A stretch of 64,000 nucleotides of DNA from Xylanibacter rodentium (GCF_013166575.1 NZ_JABKKE010000013.1:1-64000), one strand, 5' to 3'; shown: positions 34,336 through 44,126, counted from the stretch's first letter. The notes: a model not told the origin generated them from the sequence alone. Program-made: numbers and translations.

Positions 34336-35235
34336 ATGGAACTGCGTCAACTGAAATATTTCGTCAAAGTAGCGGAAACGCTCAACTTCTCGGAGGCTGC
34401 CAAAATACTATGCGTAACACAAAGCACACTCTCGCAACAGGTGAAACAGCTCGAGTCAGAACTTGGCACGGAACTCCTTACAAGAAGCAGTCACAAAGTG
34501 AGTCTTACTGAAGCCGGTAGCGAACTGCTGCCGCACGCGCAACAGACGCTGAACGAGGCAGAAATGTGCAAGATCAGAATAAAAGACCTGAACAGTCTGT
34601 CTACAGGCAAACTAAATATAGGCGTGACATACTCCTTCAGCCCCATACTCACCGAGACACTCATCACATTCGTCAAGATGTACCCGAAAATCAGACTGAA
34701 CATCTTATACAAACCAATGACAGAACTGATGGAACTGCTCCGGGAACGTGAGGTGGACTTTGTACTGGCATTCAGACCCACACAACACATGGAAGGCGTG
34801 GAATCACATATACTGTTCCAGAACTACCTGTCGGCCATTGTAGGAATGAACCATCCGCTGGCTTCAAAAGACAAGGTTACCGTTAACGAACTCGAAAACT
34901 ATGACCTCGCCCTACCTTCACAAGGTCTGCAAGCGCGAAACGCTTTCGAGCAGATAGTGACCCCATACAACAAATTCCGCGTAAGGATTGAGCTTAACGA
35001 AGCAAACATGTTGTTGAAACTCGTCAGACAAAGCAAGTTCATATCCGTTCTTGCCGAAGCCACGATATACAACGAGACCGGAGTAAAAGCCATACCACTC
35101 GACATTCCCGACAACGAAATGAGCGGATGTGTACACACACTGAAAGACACATACCACAAAAAATCCATGCAGGAATTTATAAGGCTGCTCAACGAGTCTC
35201 TCGCAGTGAAAGAACGGCAGAATGCATGGATATAA
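34336..35235 (+). CDS. LysR-family transcriptional regulator
   Basis: 299 residues from ATG 34336 (MELRQLKYFVKVAETLNFSE, the standard LysR start; an upstream ATG at 34294 precedes the promoter). The winged helix (1-60) includes AAKILCVTQSTLSQQVKQLE. The effector domain (about 88-290) has GKLNIGVTYSFSPILTETLI and the usual two-lobe pattern. It is close in style to CynR/OxyR-type regulators, but OxyR redox cysteines cannot be assigned. It directly follows the exporter genes and may regulate them, possibly through the dyad at 32732-32774. Confidence 0.9.
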   Translation: MELRQLKYFVKVAETLNFSEAAKILCVTQSTLSQQVKQLESELGTELLTRSSHKVSLTEAGSELLPHAQQTLNEAEMCKIRIKDLNSLSTGKLNIGVTYSFSPILTETLITFVKMYPKIRLNILYKPMTELMELLREREVDFVLAFRPTQHMEGVESHILFQNYLSAIVGMNHPLASKDKVTVNELENYDLALPSQGLQARNAFEQIVTPYNKFRVRIELNEANMLLKLVRQSKFISVLAEATIYNETGVKAIPLDIPDNEMSGCVHTLKDTYHKKSMQEFIRLLNESLAVKERQNAWI

Positions 35236-35242
35236 AGAAACT

Positions 35243-35370
35243 AAGAGTTAAGAATTAAGAAGTAAGAGGTATGATTAGCTTCATATATTACAGACCGGAG
35301 TATATACAACTTTACTTCTGCACGGTGCCAATCAAACCTCTTAACTCTTAATTCTTAACTCTTAATTCTT
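35243..35370. terminator. Bidirectional terminator between converging genes
   Basis: AAGAGTTAAGAATTAAGAAG and TAAGAGGTATGATTAGC (35243-35278) pair imperfectly with CCAATCAAACCTCTTAACTC and TTAATTCTTAACTCTT (35328-35370). It lies between the LysR gene and the minus-strand envC-like gene, whose last codons it overlaps. It shares the AGAGGTATGATTA motif with the repeats before waaA. Confidence 0.65.
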
Positions 35371-36846
35371 CCCAAGCCATACCTCGGGATTCAGTTTGGC
35401 TTTCTCGCGGCGCAATTGGAACTGGAGTATATGGTCGGGGCCTACCGTACCGAGAATCTGACGGGTGGTCACTTTCTGACCCTTATGGACACTGACAGAC
35501 GACAGATTGCAGTATACCGATATGTAACTGCCGTGACGCACCATCACACCTGTTATTCCTCCGAAACTGAACACGGCGCTCACCTCTCCGTCGAATATAC
35601 TGCGGGCCTGTGCACCGGCCTTTCCCTCAATGTTGATACCTTTATTGTCGAGACGCACATTGCGCAGCCCGTCAACATTGTACTGTCCGAAACGGCTCAC
35701 TATCCTGTAAGCACCCGTTATAGGCATGGGCAGACGGCCACGGTTGCTCTCAAAACCACCACTGATGCGTCTGTCTTCCGAAGATATATGGAAAATCTCG
35801 CCTGACGGTTTGCGTGAAGTTGTCTCCACTCGTTCGGACGACTTGCCCGTAGTCTTTTTCCCGGATGTCTTCCTCTGCGCTGTAGTGCTTTCCGTACTCC
35901 GGCGCTCAACCTGTCTGCGGGCCTGTTCCTCGGCGCGTCGTTTTGCGGCAGCTTCGGCTTCCGCCCTGCGTCTGGCCTCAGCCTCCGCACGGGCACGGGC
36001 CCGCTCTACCTCCTCGGCTATCAGCCTGTCTATCTGTTCGTTGAGAGCTATATCCTTCTTGCGTTGCTGTTCGATAATCTGTTGTATTGTCTTCTGCTGC
36101 TTCTGTAACGTACTGACCATCTGCTTCTGTTCAGTCTGCCTGTTCTCCAGATTGCGGCGTTCCTGCTCCCCTTTGTCCAAAAGCACGCTTTTCTGTCGTT
36201 TCGCAGCAGTAAGCTGGTTGTATTTGGCAGTGACCTCCTCGCGCTTTGTCTTCACCATCTCGCCCTGCGCACGCTGATAGGCAGCATATTCGCGGGTAAA
36301 ACGAAGACGGCGGTACATCTGTGTAAAGTTCTTGGCACTGAAAACAAACATCAGCTGGTTCTGTATCGAGCTATTACGGTGCATATAACGCATCGACTTG
36401 ACATATTTGTCCTTACGGTCTGCCAATTCTGCCTCAAGCTCTTCCAACTGTTTGCCAAACATCATGATATTACCGTCGAGAGTTGTTATGTCACGGCGTA
36501 TGGTGTCTATTGTCTTCCTATTGTCCTCGATTTCGTTGTTGATGACCATCAGGTTCTGCAAGCGCTGCCTGACGTCACGCTCGTTCGAACGCAGACGCTG
36601 CTCATGCTGCTTTATCTGTTTCTTTATCCTTGCACTTTCGTTCTGCAATCCTTTTATGGATGTTTTACTCCCGGATGCTTTCTTAGTTACGGTCTTTTTC
36701 CCCTTTGCGGAAGAAGTTTTCTTCTTTATAGTACTTCTTTTCACGGTTTGGGTTGTACGTTGCCTTGCAGTGGAGGTTTTGCGCGTCTGTGCACCCACCG
36801 CCACTGTAAATGTAAACAAGATGACAAATATCCTGAACAGTCTCAT
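35362..36846 (-). CDS. EnvC-like murein hydrolase activator with degenerate LytM domain
   Basis: This is a 494-residue protein with a signal peptide (about 1-19, ending VGAQ) and a Lys/Thr-rich stretch (20-65). A long coiled-coil (about 66-320) ends in an Ala/Arg/Glu-rich segment. The C-terminal LytM/M23 domain is at about 370-494. The zinc-binding residues of active LytM enzymes are missing: the usual His-x(3)-Asp region reads NVRLDNKGINIEG, and the final HxH-type strand reads ILQFQLRRE. This matches EnvC/NlpD-type activators, which stimulate amidases at division rather than cutting peptidoglycan. It is last in the dut operon. Confidence 0.85.
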   Translation of the reverse strand: MRLFRIFVILFTFTVAVGAQTRKTSTARQRTTQTVKRSTIKKKTSSAKGKKTVTKKASGSKTSIKGLQNESARIKKQIKQHEQRLRSNERDVRQRLQNLMVINNEIEDNRKTIDTIRRDITTLDGNIMMFGKQLEELEAELADRKDKYVKSMRYMHRNSSIQNQLMFVFSAKNFTQMYRRLRFTREYAAYQRAQGEMVKTKREEVTAKYNQLTAAKRQKSVLLDKGEQERRNLENRQTEQKQMVSTLQKQQKTIQQIIEQQRKKDIALNEQIDRLIAEEVERARARAEAEARRRAEAEAAAKRRAEEQARRQVERRSTESTTAQRKTSGKKTTGKSSERVETTSRKPSGEIFHISSEDRRISGGFESNRGRLPMPITGAYRIVSRFGQYNVDGLRNVRLDNKGINIEGKAGAQARSIFDGEVSAVFSFGGITGVMVRHGSYISVYCNLSSVSVHKGQKVTTRQILGTVGPDHILQFQLRREKAKLNPEVWLGKN

Positions 36847-36898
36847 TTATGTTTATGATACCACTATTTTTATGATGCCTTAATGATGCCTATTATGC

Positions 36899-37756
36899 TT
36901 ACAATGCCATGAAACGGCGCAAAATGTCATCAACCTTCACTTGCTTGTATTTACCCGACACCTCCGTACGTGTCTCCCAATCGCTCTCGTTGCCGATGTA
37001 GTTGAGTTTCATGTTCAGCTTTATCTCCTTGCCTGACGATGTGGTGAAAGTGATTGCATTGTCCGTGGGGAACTGCTTGGAACCAAGCGGTTTGAAATTG
37101 TTATAGTCCCAATTGAGCTGCGTATTACCCCTCAGTTTGTCCTTATACAATATGTTGGCCATCTTTATCTCGGCTTTCGAACTGCCGGCCAGCCATTTAT
37201 ACGACATTTTGTCGTGCTCAAGAGAAATGACAACGTCACCGTCACCAACGCTTGTCTCATATTCGTTCATGGCTTCGTCCGTAAGCCTCATCTTTCCCGG
37301 TTGGAAAAGTTCGTTCCAGAAAAGCGCCTGAAGCGAATAGAAGTTAAGCCCGCTGGTACGCAGAAAGTCAAGCTGATTGTACGGTACCTTGAGATATTGC
37401 TTGTTGATGCGGTCCATGATAAGAACATAATCCTTGGTAAACTCCAGACGTCCGGCCTCGACAAATCCGAAAGCCATAAGCTGCAAGCGTATCACGTCGT
37501 CGCGCTTCATCTTCAGATTGCCTGTCAGCGTAAGATCCTGAGCACCTACCTGAACCTGAAACTTTATCTTGGAAGTGATAAACTTGACCGACTGAACATT
37601 GTTGTCCGATACCTTTTGCAGGAAGTTCTGCGTGTCTGCCGTGGTTACCGGTTTTGACGGTTCGGACTTTTCCAATGACTTTGACGACTTGCACGCCCCC
37701 AATACCAACAGCATTGCCATCAGGGCAATATTAAATAAATTCACTGATTTCATCAT
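36899..37756 (-). CDS. DUF4292 outer-membrane lipoprotein
   Basis: The start ATG 37756 (or 37753) is chosen because the TPR gene ends in an ATGATGA overlap here and a lipoprotein signal follows (ALMAMLLVLGAC, Cys about 22). The mature part has IKFQVQVGAQDLTLTGNLKM and VIRLQLMAFGFVEAGRLEFT, with a LolA/LolB-like strand order known from the DUF4292 family. A role in carrying or inserting lipoproteins or lipids is suggested by that fold but not shown. It is coupled to the TPR gene by overlap. Confidence 0.75.
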   Translation of the reverse strand: MMKSVNLFNIALMAMLLVLGACKSSKSLEKSEPSKPVTTADTQNFLQKVSDNNVQSVKFITSKIKFQVQVGAQDLTLTGNLKMKRDDVIRLQLMAFGFVEAGRLEFTKDYVLIMDRINKQYLKVPYNQLDFLRTSGLNFYSLQALFWNELFQPGKMRLTDEAMNEYETSVGDGDVVISLEHDKMSYKWLAGSSKAEIKMANILYKDKLRGNTQLNWDYNNFKPLGSKQFPTDNAITFTTSSGKEIKLNMKLNYIGNESDWETRTEVSGKYKQVKVDDILRRFMAL

Positions 37757-39534
37757 TTCTTCAGGTATTTTTTCTGTTTTATCTTTTTCTTCAGCAGTTT
37801 GTTCCCCGCATCCTTTTCTGCGGCTTTCCGCCACAGTTCCACAGCCTTGTCCATATCGCCGCACATTGCATGTATGTCGCCGGCGTGATCCAGTATCACC
37901 GCACCGGCATCTGCGTCGTGCTGCACAGCCTGATCTATATATACACGGGACTCGGCATAACGCCCTTCAAGAAACAATATCCACGCATACGTATCGAGAT
38001 AAGTGGCATTCTCCGGTTCGGCCTTTATCGTCTTGTAACTCATACGCTCCGCCTTTTCCAGTTCGCGCTCCTCGAGGCTCAGATAATATGCGTAATTGTT
38101 CAGACATCCTATGTTGTCGGCTTTCCACTGCAGACACGAGTCGTAAGCGGCAAAAGCCTCGGCCCCTCGGCCCCGCTGAAACAGCAGGTCGCCCATGACG
38201 GAATAAAAATCGGAGGCGAGGTCAGGATTGCTGTCTTCCGCTATTACACTGATACCATTCTGAAAAGCCTCCAACGCACTGTCCTCGTCCTCCATACGGT
38301 AGTAGGCCATGCCCTGATAATAATAGAAGCCCATGTTGTCAGGATTGTACTGACGGGCTGCACGACACAGTTCGACAACTGCCGGCATGTCGTCACGGTT
38401 CCACGCATAAGACACAAGCTCAAGCCGCGCCGCTGCGTTGTCAGGAGCCACACCGAGTATCCATTCCAACACTTTCCGCATGTCATCACGCGGCATCTTC
38501 TTCAAATTCATATATGCAACCTGCAACATCGCCACGTCGACATCAGGCTGAGACAGACTTCCACGCATCCTGTCGAAATATTCCATTATGCGTATGCTGT
38601 CGCCGCCGTTCTCCTCGCTCTCGGCTATTTCCTGACGCATTATATATACACGATTGGCAGACGTCGTGTTCTTGTTCATCAGAATGTCCATAGTAACAGA
38701 GTCGGCACGTGCCGTGTCGGCTTCCTGCTTATAGTGTGCCCGCATCGAGAGCATGGCCCTGACATTGTCAGGCTCTTCGTCAAGTATGCTTCGAAGTATG
38801 CCAATAGCCGCGGTATCTTCTCCGTTCATCAACAGCATGTCGGCATACATACCGCGATAGTTCAAATCGTTGGGATATTGGTCGGCCAGCATCTTCATTT
38901 CGCTGATGGCCGCTTTCTTGTCACCTTTCTTTGTATATATATCACTCTTGGTGAACGAAAGCCGCTCGTTCTTTCCCTCGAGTTCCTCCATCCGTTCAAG
39001 CGTAGCTATGGCATTGTCGTAGTCACCTTGCTGCAAATACAATTGCACGAGCATCGAAAGCATGTCGTCACGTCCCTTGTTACGCTGTGTGAGACGTTCG
39101 ATAGCAGCTATAGCCTCCTCATATCGTCCATTGGCCACATATGCCTGAGCCAGCGTCTCAAGATATGTGCTGTTGTCGGGATTCAGTTCGGCCGCCTTTT
39201 TAAAATGGGCCAGCGCACGCTCCTTGTCTTTAAGCGATGTATAATACTGTGCAAGATAGAAATATACTTCCGGAGCCTGCGGGTTCAGCTCCTCACAATA
39301 GCGCAACAGGTCGAAAGCAGCCGTATTGTTGCCTTTCTGCCTCTGCACCATGGCCTCAAGAAAGAACATGTCGTACTTTCGCTTCGCGTCATATCCGGAT
39401 ATATCCCCGTCAGCCGGCCTCCATGCCGATGCCGACGACGGCCGCACCATGCCTGCCGCAATCGTGAGTACAACGGCTATAAATGCCTGCAAAGACTTCA
39501 CCCTTAACAAATTTGCCATCAGATTACAGTTCAT
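37753..39534 (-). CDS. Exported tetratricopeptide-repeat protein
   Basis: This is a 593-residue protein with a signal peptide (ending near SSASA; ATG 39519 is another possible start). TPR units run from about 55 to the end, for example AFDLLRYCEELNPQAPEVYF, ERALAHFKKAAELNPDNSTY and EAFAAYDSCLQWKADNIGCL. At the C-terminus AKAVELWRKAAE-like helices and a Lys-rich tail (KKKIKQKKYLKK) follow. It is probably a periplasmic or outer-membrane-associated scaffold. It is 7 bp after dut and overlaps the DUF4292 gene; the conserved trio suggests an envelope task. Confidence 0.82.
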   Translation of the reverse strand: MNCNLMANLLRVKSLQAFIAVVLTIAAGMVRPSSASAWRPADGDISGYDAKRKYDMFFLEAMVQRQKGNNTAAFDLLRYCEELNPQAPEVYFYLAQYYTSLKDKERALAHFKKAAELNPDNSTYLETLAQAYVANGRYEEAIAAIERLTQRNKGRDDMLSMLVQLYLQQGDYDNAIATLERMEELEGKNERLSFTKSDIYTKKGDKKAAISEMKMLADQYPNDLNYRGMYADMLLMNGEDTAAIGILRSILDEEPDNVRAMLSMRAHYKQEADTARADSVTMDILMNKNTTSANRVYIMRQEIAESEENGGDSIRIMEYFDRMRGSLSQPDVDVAMLQVAYMNLKKMPRDDMRKVLEWILGVAPDNAAARLELVSYAWNRDDMPAVVELCRAARQYNPDNMGFYYYQGMAYYRMEDEDSALEAFQNGISVIAEDSNPDLASDFYSVMGDLLFQRGRGAEAFAAYDSCLQWKADNIGCLNNYAYYLSLEERELEKAERMSYKTIKAEPENATYLDTYAWILFLEGRYAESRVYIDQAVQHDADAGAVILDHAGDIHAMCGDMDKAVELWRKAAEKDAGNKLLKKKIKQKKYLKK

Positions 39535-39541
39535 ACGATAT

Positions 39542-39979
39542 TCATTTCACGCCCGTATGGCCATACCCTCCCTCGCCACGTTCGGTGTCATCCAGTTCCC
39601 CAACAACTGCAAACACGGATTGTTCGTGACGCGCTATCACCATCTGGGCAATGCGCTCGCCGCTGTTCACGACAAAATCGTCGGACGAAAGATTTACGAG
39701 CAGCACCTTTATCTCGCCGCGATAATCGGCATCGATTGTACCGGGAGAGTTTAGCACGGTCACACCATGTTTCAAAGCCAGTCCGCTGCGTGGTCTTACC
39801 TGTGCCTCATATCCCTCGGGCAATGCCATGTACAGTCCCGTACCTATCAGCCGACGCTCCATGGAGTGTAGCACCACCGGTTCGTCTATGTCGGCCCTGA
39901 GGTCCATGCCGGCACTCTGTTCTGTAGCATATACCGGCAATGGCTGACGGCCCCGGTTTATAACTTTTATCTCAATCAT
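39542..39979 (-). CDS. dut: dUTP diphosphatase
   Basis: This is a 145-residue trimeric dUTPase that converts dUTP to dUMP and keeps uracil out of DNA. All five motifs are present: AGMDLRAD (1), [10 protein letters not shown] (2), [14 protein letters not shown] (3), ERIAQMVI (4) and [10 protein letters not shown] (5, with His where Ser is common). It is the first gene of the operon leading to the TPR, DUF4292 and envC-like genes, with a probable promoter at 40013-40020. Confidence 0.96.
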   Translation of the reverse strand: MIEIKVINRGRQPLPVYATEQSAGMDLRADIDEPVVLHSMERRLIGTGLYMALPEGYEAQVRPRSGLALKHGVTVLNSPGTIDADYRGEIKVLLVNLSSDDFVVNSGERIAQMVIARHEQSVFAVVGELDDTERGEGGYGHTGVK

Positions 39980-40012
39980 TATCTATGTCGGTCTTTATTT
40001 ATATTTAAAATG

Positions 40013-40020
40013 CAAAAATA
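40013..40020 (-). promoter_or_regulatory. -7 element of the dut operon
   Basis: On the minus strand TATTTTTG (40020-40013) lies 34 bp before the dut start codon. No -33 at the usual spacing. Confidence 0.5.
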
Positions 40021-40109
40021 ACGATTAATCCTCAAACACCGGCATTTTAATGGCTAAAAAGTATTTATTCCATTATTTTGAGCAAGAGCGTCACTAAATC
40101 AGGTTATAA

Positions 40110-40141
40110 TTTGGGGATTTTACTCCTTTTGTGTACTTTTG
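40110..40141 (+). promoter_or_regulatory. Promoter of dgt
   Basis: TTTG (40110-40113), a 20-bp spacer and TACTTTTG (40134-40141) are a full consensus match. It lies inside a longer open frame and so fixes the dgt start at the ATG at 40171. Confidence 0.8.
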
Positions 40142-40170
40142 CGCAATCACATTCATACAATGATACGACT

Positions 40171-41508
40171 ATGGACTGGAAACAACTCATAACCAACAAA
40201 CGGCTCGGTCAGGAACAACGACACATTGAGCGGCACGACGACCGCACGGAGTTCAAACGCGACTACGACCGTCTGATATTTTCGGCACCGTTCCGCCGGC
40301 TGCAGAACAAGACCCAGGTGTTTCCTCTGCCGGGAAGCATATTCGTGCACAACCGTCTGACCCACAGCCTCGAAGTGGCCAGTGTGGGCATGTCGCTCGG
40401 CAACGACGTTGCGGCCGCACTGACGAAACTTCATCCCGAACTGCACGACACCATGATAAACGAGATAGGACAGATTGTTGCCACGGCATGCCTCGCCCAC
40501 GATATGGGCAACCCGCCGTTCGGCCATTCAGGCGAGAAGGCCATACAGACATTCTTCACCGAAGGAGCCGGACTGGCACTGAAAGACATGGTGGGCCGCG
40601 AACTGTGGAACGACATAACCCGCTTCGAAGGCAATGCCAACGCCTTCCGACTGCTCACACACCGCTTCTGCGGACGGCGGACAGGCGGTTTTGTGATGAC
40701 ATACTCCACACTGGCCGCTGTGGTAAAATATCCGTTCGAATCGGCCGCCGCAGGCAGCCATGGCAAGTTCGGATTCTTCAATACGGAGAAGGAGACATAC
40801 TGCAAAATTGCCGATGAAATGGGCATAAAACGGCTGTCGGCGCCCGGTGAGCCCTTGCGTTATGCCCGCCATCCACTGGTATATCTGGTAGAGGCCGCCG
40901 ACGATATATGTTACGAGATAATGGACCTCGAGGATGCCAACAAACTGAAGATACTGTCGTATCAGGACACGGCCGGGCTGATGCTCGGTTTCTTCGACGA
41001 CGACACGAAACAGAAGATAATGCAGCGCATTGATGACGAGCAACTGACCGACGACAACGAAAAAATAGTGTATATGCGGGCCTGCGTCATCGGCAAGCTG
41101 GTCAGCGAATGCGTAAAGGCATTCATAGAAAACGAAGAGGATATACTCAATGCGCGTTTCAGCGGAAGCCTGATAGACCACATTGCCGAAACACCGCGCA
41201 ACGCCTACCGCAGATGCACGGAAATATCAAAGAAGAACATATATTGCAGTAAACCGGTGCTCGACGTGGAGCTGTCAGGTTATAAAATAATGGAGACACT
41301 CATGGCACAGATGGTCGAGGCCGCCCTTCATCCCGAACGCTTCTACTCCAAACAGCTGATAGGCCGGGTGAGCAGTCAGTATGACATCCACTCGCCACAA
41401 CTCGAAACGCGCATCATGGCTGTGATAGACTACATAAGCGGCATGACAGACATATACGCACTCGACATCTACCAGAAAATTAACGGCATCAGCCTGCCGA
41501 TAGTATAG
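40171..41508 (+). CDS. dgt: dGTP triphosphohydrolase
   Basis: 445 residues from ATG 40171 (MDWKQLITNKRLGQEQRH); an upstream ATG at 40078 lies before the promoter. The HD-domain metal site is clear: HNRLTHSLEVASVG with the first His, CLAHDMGNPPFGHSGE with the His-Asp pair, and EAADDICYEIMDLED with the last Asp. The enzyme splits dGTP to deoxyguanosine and triphosphate, adjusting dNTP pools. The gene is divergent from dut, also a dNTP-pool enzyme. Confidence 0.93.
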   Translation: MDWKQLITNKRLGQEQRHIERHDDRTEFKRDYDRLIFSAPFRRLQNKTQVFPLPGSIFVHNRLTHSLEVASVGMSLGNDVAAALTKLHPELHDTMINEIGQIVATACLAHDMGNPPFGHSGEKAIQTFFTEGAGLALKDMVGRELWNDITRFEGNANAFRLLTHRFCGRRTGGFVMTYSTLAAVVKYPFESAAAGSHGKFGFFNTEKETYCKIADEMGIKRLSAPGEPLRYARHPLVYLVEAADDICYEIMDLEDANKLKILSYQDTAGLMLGFFDDDTKQKIMQRIDDEQLTDDNEKIVYMRACVIGKLVSECVKAFIENEEDILNARFSGSLIDHIAETPRNAYRRCTEISKKNIYCSKPVLDVELSGYKIMETLMAQMVEAALHPERFYSKQLIGRVSSQYDIHSPQLETRIMAVIDYISGMTDIYALDIYQKINGISLPIV

Positions 41509-41513
41509 CCGTA

Positions 41514-42509
41514 TTACCTGTTGTCCTTATATATCACGTTGTTGGCACCGCTCGTTATCTTGAGCGCCTCGGGGTGTTCCTTTATATAAGAGTCGATGTG
41601 ACGGACACGCTTCTGGTCGAGAATCTCGTCGACGGCTATGAGTATGCCCGTCTCCTCCACGTCGCCGAATCCGTAGTTGATAGCCGTACCGAAGAGCTTC
41701 ATCGTGGGGCTAAGCCCCATATATGCATTCACCAGCGGTGGAATGTTGTATCCCAGATTGCGTATCTCGCGGTTGAGTATGCGGTAATCCTCCTTGAACG
41801 AATCTTCACAGAACAATGCATCCAACTCCTTCGGGTCGGCTTCTATAACGAGCGGTTTCACCGGTATCACCAAGTTGTCCTTATCCTCGAAATGCTTCTT
41901 GAGGAAATACAATATCATGTCGCGTCCCTTGCGGATATACGACGGATACATGGTCATCTTACCGAAGAAATACTTCACATTGGGCTGTATCACGGTGAGT
42001 GCGCCCAGTCCGTCCCAAAGATTGTCCAGTGCGAAAAGGCTCTTGGTGCCGTTCTTGCTTGTGTTCTGATAGCCCAGTGAAACGAAACTGCGCCCCAGCT
42101 CAATGGTCTGCGGCATATACTCACGCATGAACTTTTCGGAGAAGTGGAACATGTGACTCGTGGCAAGCAACGGCTGACCGTCGGCTCCCACCTCTACGTC
42201 GGTGCCGAGGATATAACGGTAGCCACCTATTATTTCTTCCTCTTCAGGGTTCCACACGATGAGTTGCTTATAACAATTGTCCATCGTGTCAAACTCGTCA
42301 AGGTCGAGAGCCTTGCCCGTGCCGCCGCCGGCCTCACGAAATGCCATTTCGCGCAAACGTCCTATCTCACGAAGCACATTCGGCGCATTATGAGCGTCGA
42401 TAATGTAAATCTCGTTATGACTCTTGTTTGTCATGCGCAACTGACGTTCAGGAGTCAGTTCGCTTTTCAGCAACGCCTTGTCTATCGGCTTTATTATCTC
42501 TTGTTCCAT
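41514..42509 (-). CDS. GlsB/OlsB-like N-acyltransferase (glycine lipid synthesis)
   Basis: This is a 331-residue GNAT-fold protein of the hemolysin/OlsB type. NVLREIGRLREMAFREAGGG, EEEIIGGYRYILG and TIELGRSFVSLGYQ are signature segments of that family. In B. thetaiotaomicron, GlsB makes N-acylglycine, then GlsA adds a second acyl chain to give glycine lipids. The adjacent acyltransferase gene here (42660-43487) supports the same role; ornithine as acceptor is not excluded. It ends 5 bp from the converging dgt stop. Confidence 0.8.
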   Translation of the reverse strand: MEQEIIKPIDKALLKSELTPERQLRMTNKSHNEIYIIDAHNAPNVLREIGRLREMAFREAGGGTGKALDLDEFDTMDNCYKQLIVWNPEEEEIIGGYRYILGTDVEVGADGQPLLATSHMFHFSEKFMREYMPQTIELGRSFVSLGYQNTSKNGTKSLFALDNLWDGLGALTVIQPNVKYFFGKMTMYPSYIRKGRDMILYFLKKHFEDKDNLVIPVKPLVIEADPKELDALFCEDSFKEDYRILNREIRNLGYNIPPLVNAYMGLSPTMKLFGTAINYGFGDVEETGILIAVDEILDQKRVRHIDSYIKEHPEALKITSGANNVIYKDNR

Positions 42510-42659
42510 AAGTTATTGTCACTCTGCTCTTACCTGAAGTCAGCAAACAGATGAGCGATGATAGCCTCTCCGTGTGTCACCACGGTCTTCCTGTTGCATA
42601 AGATGCCTTCGGAAACGCTTGTTATTGTTTATAATGGTTGTTGTATATACATCCCGACA

Positions 42660-43487
42660 TCACAGTTCGTACACCCTATCCTGCACATACTGCGCCCACT
42701 CTGCCGGAGTACGGCTGCGATCGAAAGTCTGCCACGGAATAGGCTTGCCTATGGCTACCCGGAATGTCTTGTGCACATTCTTGTACATCTCGTCCACAAG
42801 GAAAAGCATGGCGATGTTCACTTTCTTCACATAGCGGTCGGAGATATTGGCCAGACGGTAAAAGAAATCAGAGTTCTGACCGCCGAAATGTATAGGCACC
42901 ACGTCACGCCTGTACTCTACACTCTTGGTGACGAACGTCTTCTTCCATGCCACATCGCGTATCTCTCCGCCACGTCGGCGTGAACAGATGCCGGCAGGAA
43001 ACATCAGCATATGGTTGTCGCTGCGGAATCCGCTCTCCACCATCGCCGGAAAACCGCGGCTTTGGCCTCCTGTCTTGTTGATGGGGATGCACACCAGTGC
43101 CAGGCCGGGCAGATTCATCAGCAGATCGTTGACCAGATAACGGAAACGTCCGTCATAGTGACGTCCTATTATCGCACCGAGAGCCACTCCGTCGGCACCT
43201 CCAAGAGGATGATTACTCACAAAGGTGTAAAGTCTGCCGTCGTCCTTTGCCGGCAGATTCTCCATCCCAACTACATCAAGCGTCATGTCAAGATAGCGCA
43301 CACACTCTTCAAGCCAATCAGTGCCACTAAGATGGCGGCTTTCCCAAAGATATGCGTTAACCCTGTCTTGATGTATGATATGCTTCAGCCAACTCACGAG
43401 AGGACGGGGCACAAACTTGGCCTTGGTTCCCATCTTGCTGAGCAACAATCTGTCGATGTCGATGGTCTTCTCTGTGATTTGTTCCAT
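42660..43487 (-). CDS. GlsA-like O-acyltransferase (glycine lipid synthesis)
   Basis: This is a 275-residue lysophospholipid-acyltransferase-type protein. FVSNHPLGGADGVALG is the catalytic His/Asp motif of this subfamily. VCIPINKTGGQSRGFPAMV and LMFPAGICSRRRGGEIRD are the substrate-pocket motifs. It is upstream of the GlsB-like gene, separated by 150 bp in which I see no gene. Together they should make N-acyl-O-acyl glycine lipids of the outer membrane (inference from B. thetaiotaomicron). Confidence 0.8.
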   Translation of the reverse strand: MEQITEKTIDIDRLLLSKMGTKAKFVPRPLVSWLKHIIHQDRVNAYLWESRHLSGTDWLEECVRYLDMTLDVVGMENLPAKDDGRLYTFVSNHPLGGADGVALGAIIGRHYDGRFRYLVNDLLMNLPGLALVCIPINKTGGQSRGFPAMVESGFRSDNHMLMFPAGICSRRRGGEIRDVAWKKTFVTKSVEYRRDVVPIHFGGQNSDFFYRLANISDRYVKKVNIAMLFLVDEMYKNVHKTFRVAIGKPIPWQTFDRSRTPAEWAQYVQDRVYEL

Positions 43488-43510
43488 TTCTCTCCAATTC
43501 TAACGATTTG

Positions 43511-43518
43511 CAAAAGTA
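43511..43518 (-). promoter_or_regulatory. -7 element of the glsA/glsB-like genes
   Basis: On the minus strand TACTTTTG (43518-43511) lies 24 bp before the start codon. No clear -33 element. Confidence 0.55.
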
Positions 43519-43622
43519 ACAGAAATCTTTGAGAATGTACACACTTTTATCGGGAATTTAGTCAAAAAACAATAAAATGCAAGAAAAATGCCATTAAAAG
43601 CAGGCAACACTTAAACCAACTC

Positions 43623-43833
43623 ATTGATATCTGATTGCAAAAAAACAGGAATAGCATAGATGGCAGAACACCACACAGTCAGAACCGGATTGATACATGA
43701 TTGCAAAAACAGAAATAGCATAGATGCCAGAACACCATACTGTCAGAACCGAATTGATACATGATTGCAAAAACAGAAATAGCATAGATGGCAGAACACC
43801 ATACTGTCAGAACCGAATTGATACCTGATTGTA
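43623..43833. repeat. Three tandem units of about 64 bp beside R1 copy 4
   Basis: Units start at 43623, 43689, 43753, with a partial one at 43817. Each contains ATTGATACATGATTGCAAAA and AATAGCATAGATGGCAGAAC. They end directly before R1 copy 4. Confidence 0.88.
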
Positions 43834-43839
43834 TAAAAT

Positions 43840-44126
43840 AAGTTAGTCAACAAAATCAAACTGCATTATCGTCCGGACAGTAGGATGGATGCGCCTTGAA
43901 AAGGCAACGAGCGCATAGCCCGGGGCAGAGCGTAGCGGCACCCCGGGATTCATGCATAGCGAGGCCGCGCCCTGCAAGGGCAAAAGCAAATAATCACATA
44001 TGGTAAAATATAAGTATCTGATAATTAACGCTTTTGCCCTTGCAGGGCGAATGGATGCAATCGTGTTGTTCCCGGGGTGCCGCTACGCTCTGCCCCGGGC
44101 TATGCGCTTGCTGCCTTTTCAAGGCG
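43840..44126. repeat. R1 nested palindromic element, copy 4
   Basis: Starts AAGTTAGTCAACAAAATCAA, then ATTATCGTCCGGACAGTAGG, GCCTTGAAAAGGC, the GGGGCAGAGCGTAGCGGCAC core and its mirror, and ends at CTGCCTTTTCAAGGCG. Between it and the R2 copy (44127-44370) a 41-bp direct repeat containing GTTATATACAATACGGCAAG occurs at 44270 and 44311; no gene is seen. Confidence 0.85.

Noticed and set aside
40078..40170. Longer dgt start at 40078
   Set aside because: A full-consensus promoter (40110-40141) lies inside that extension; ATG 40171 is the natural start.
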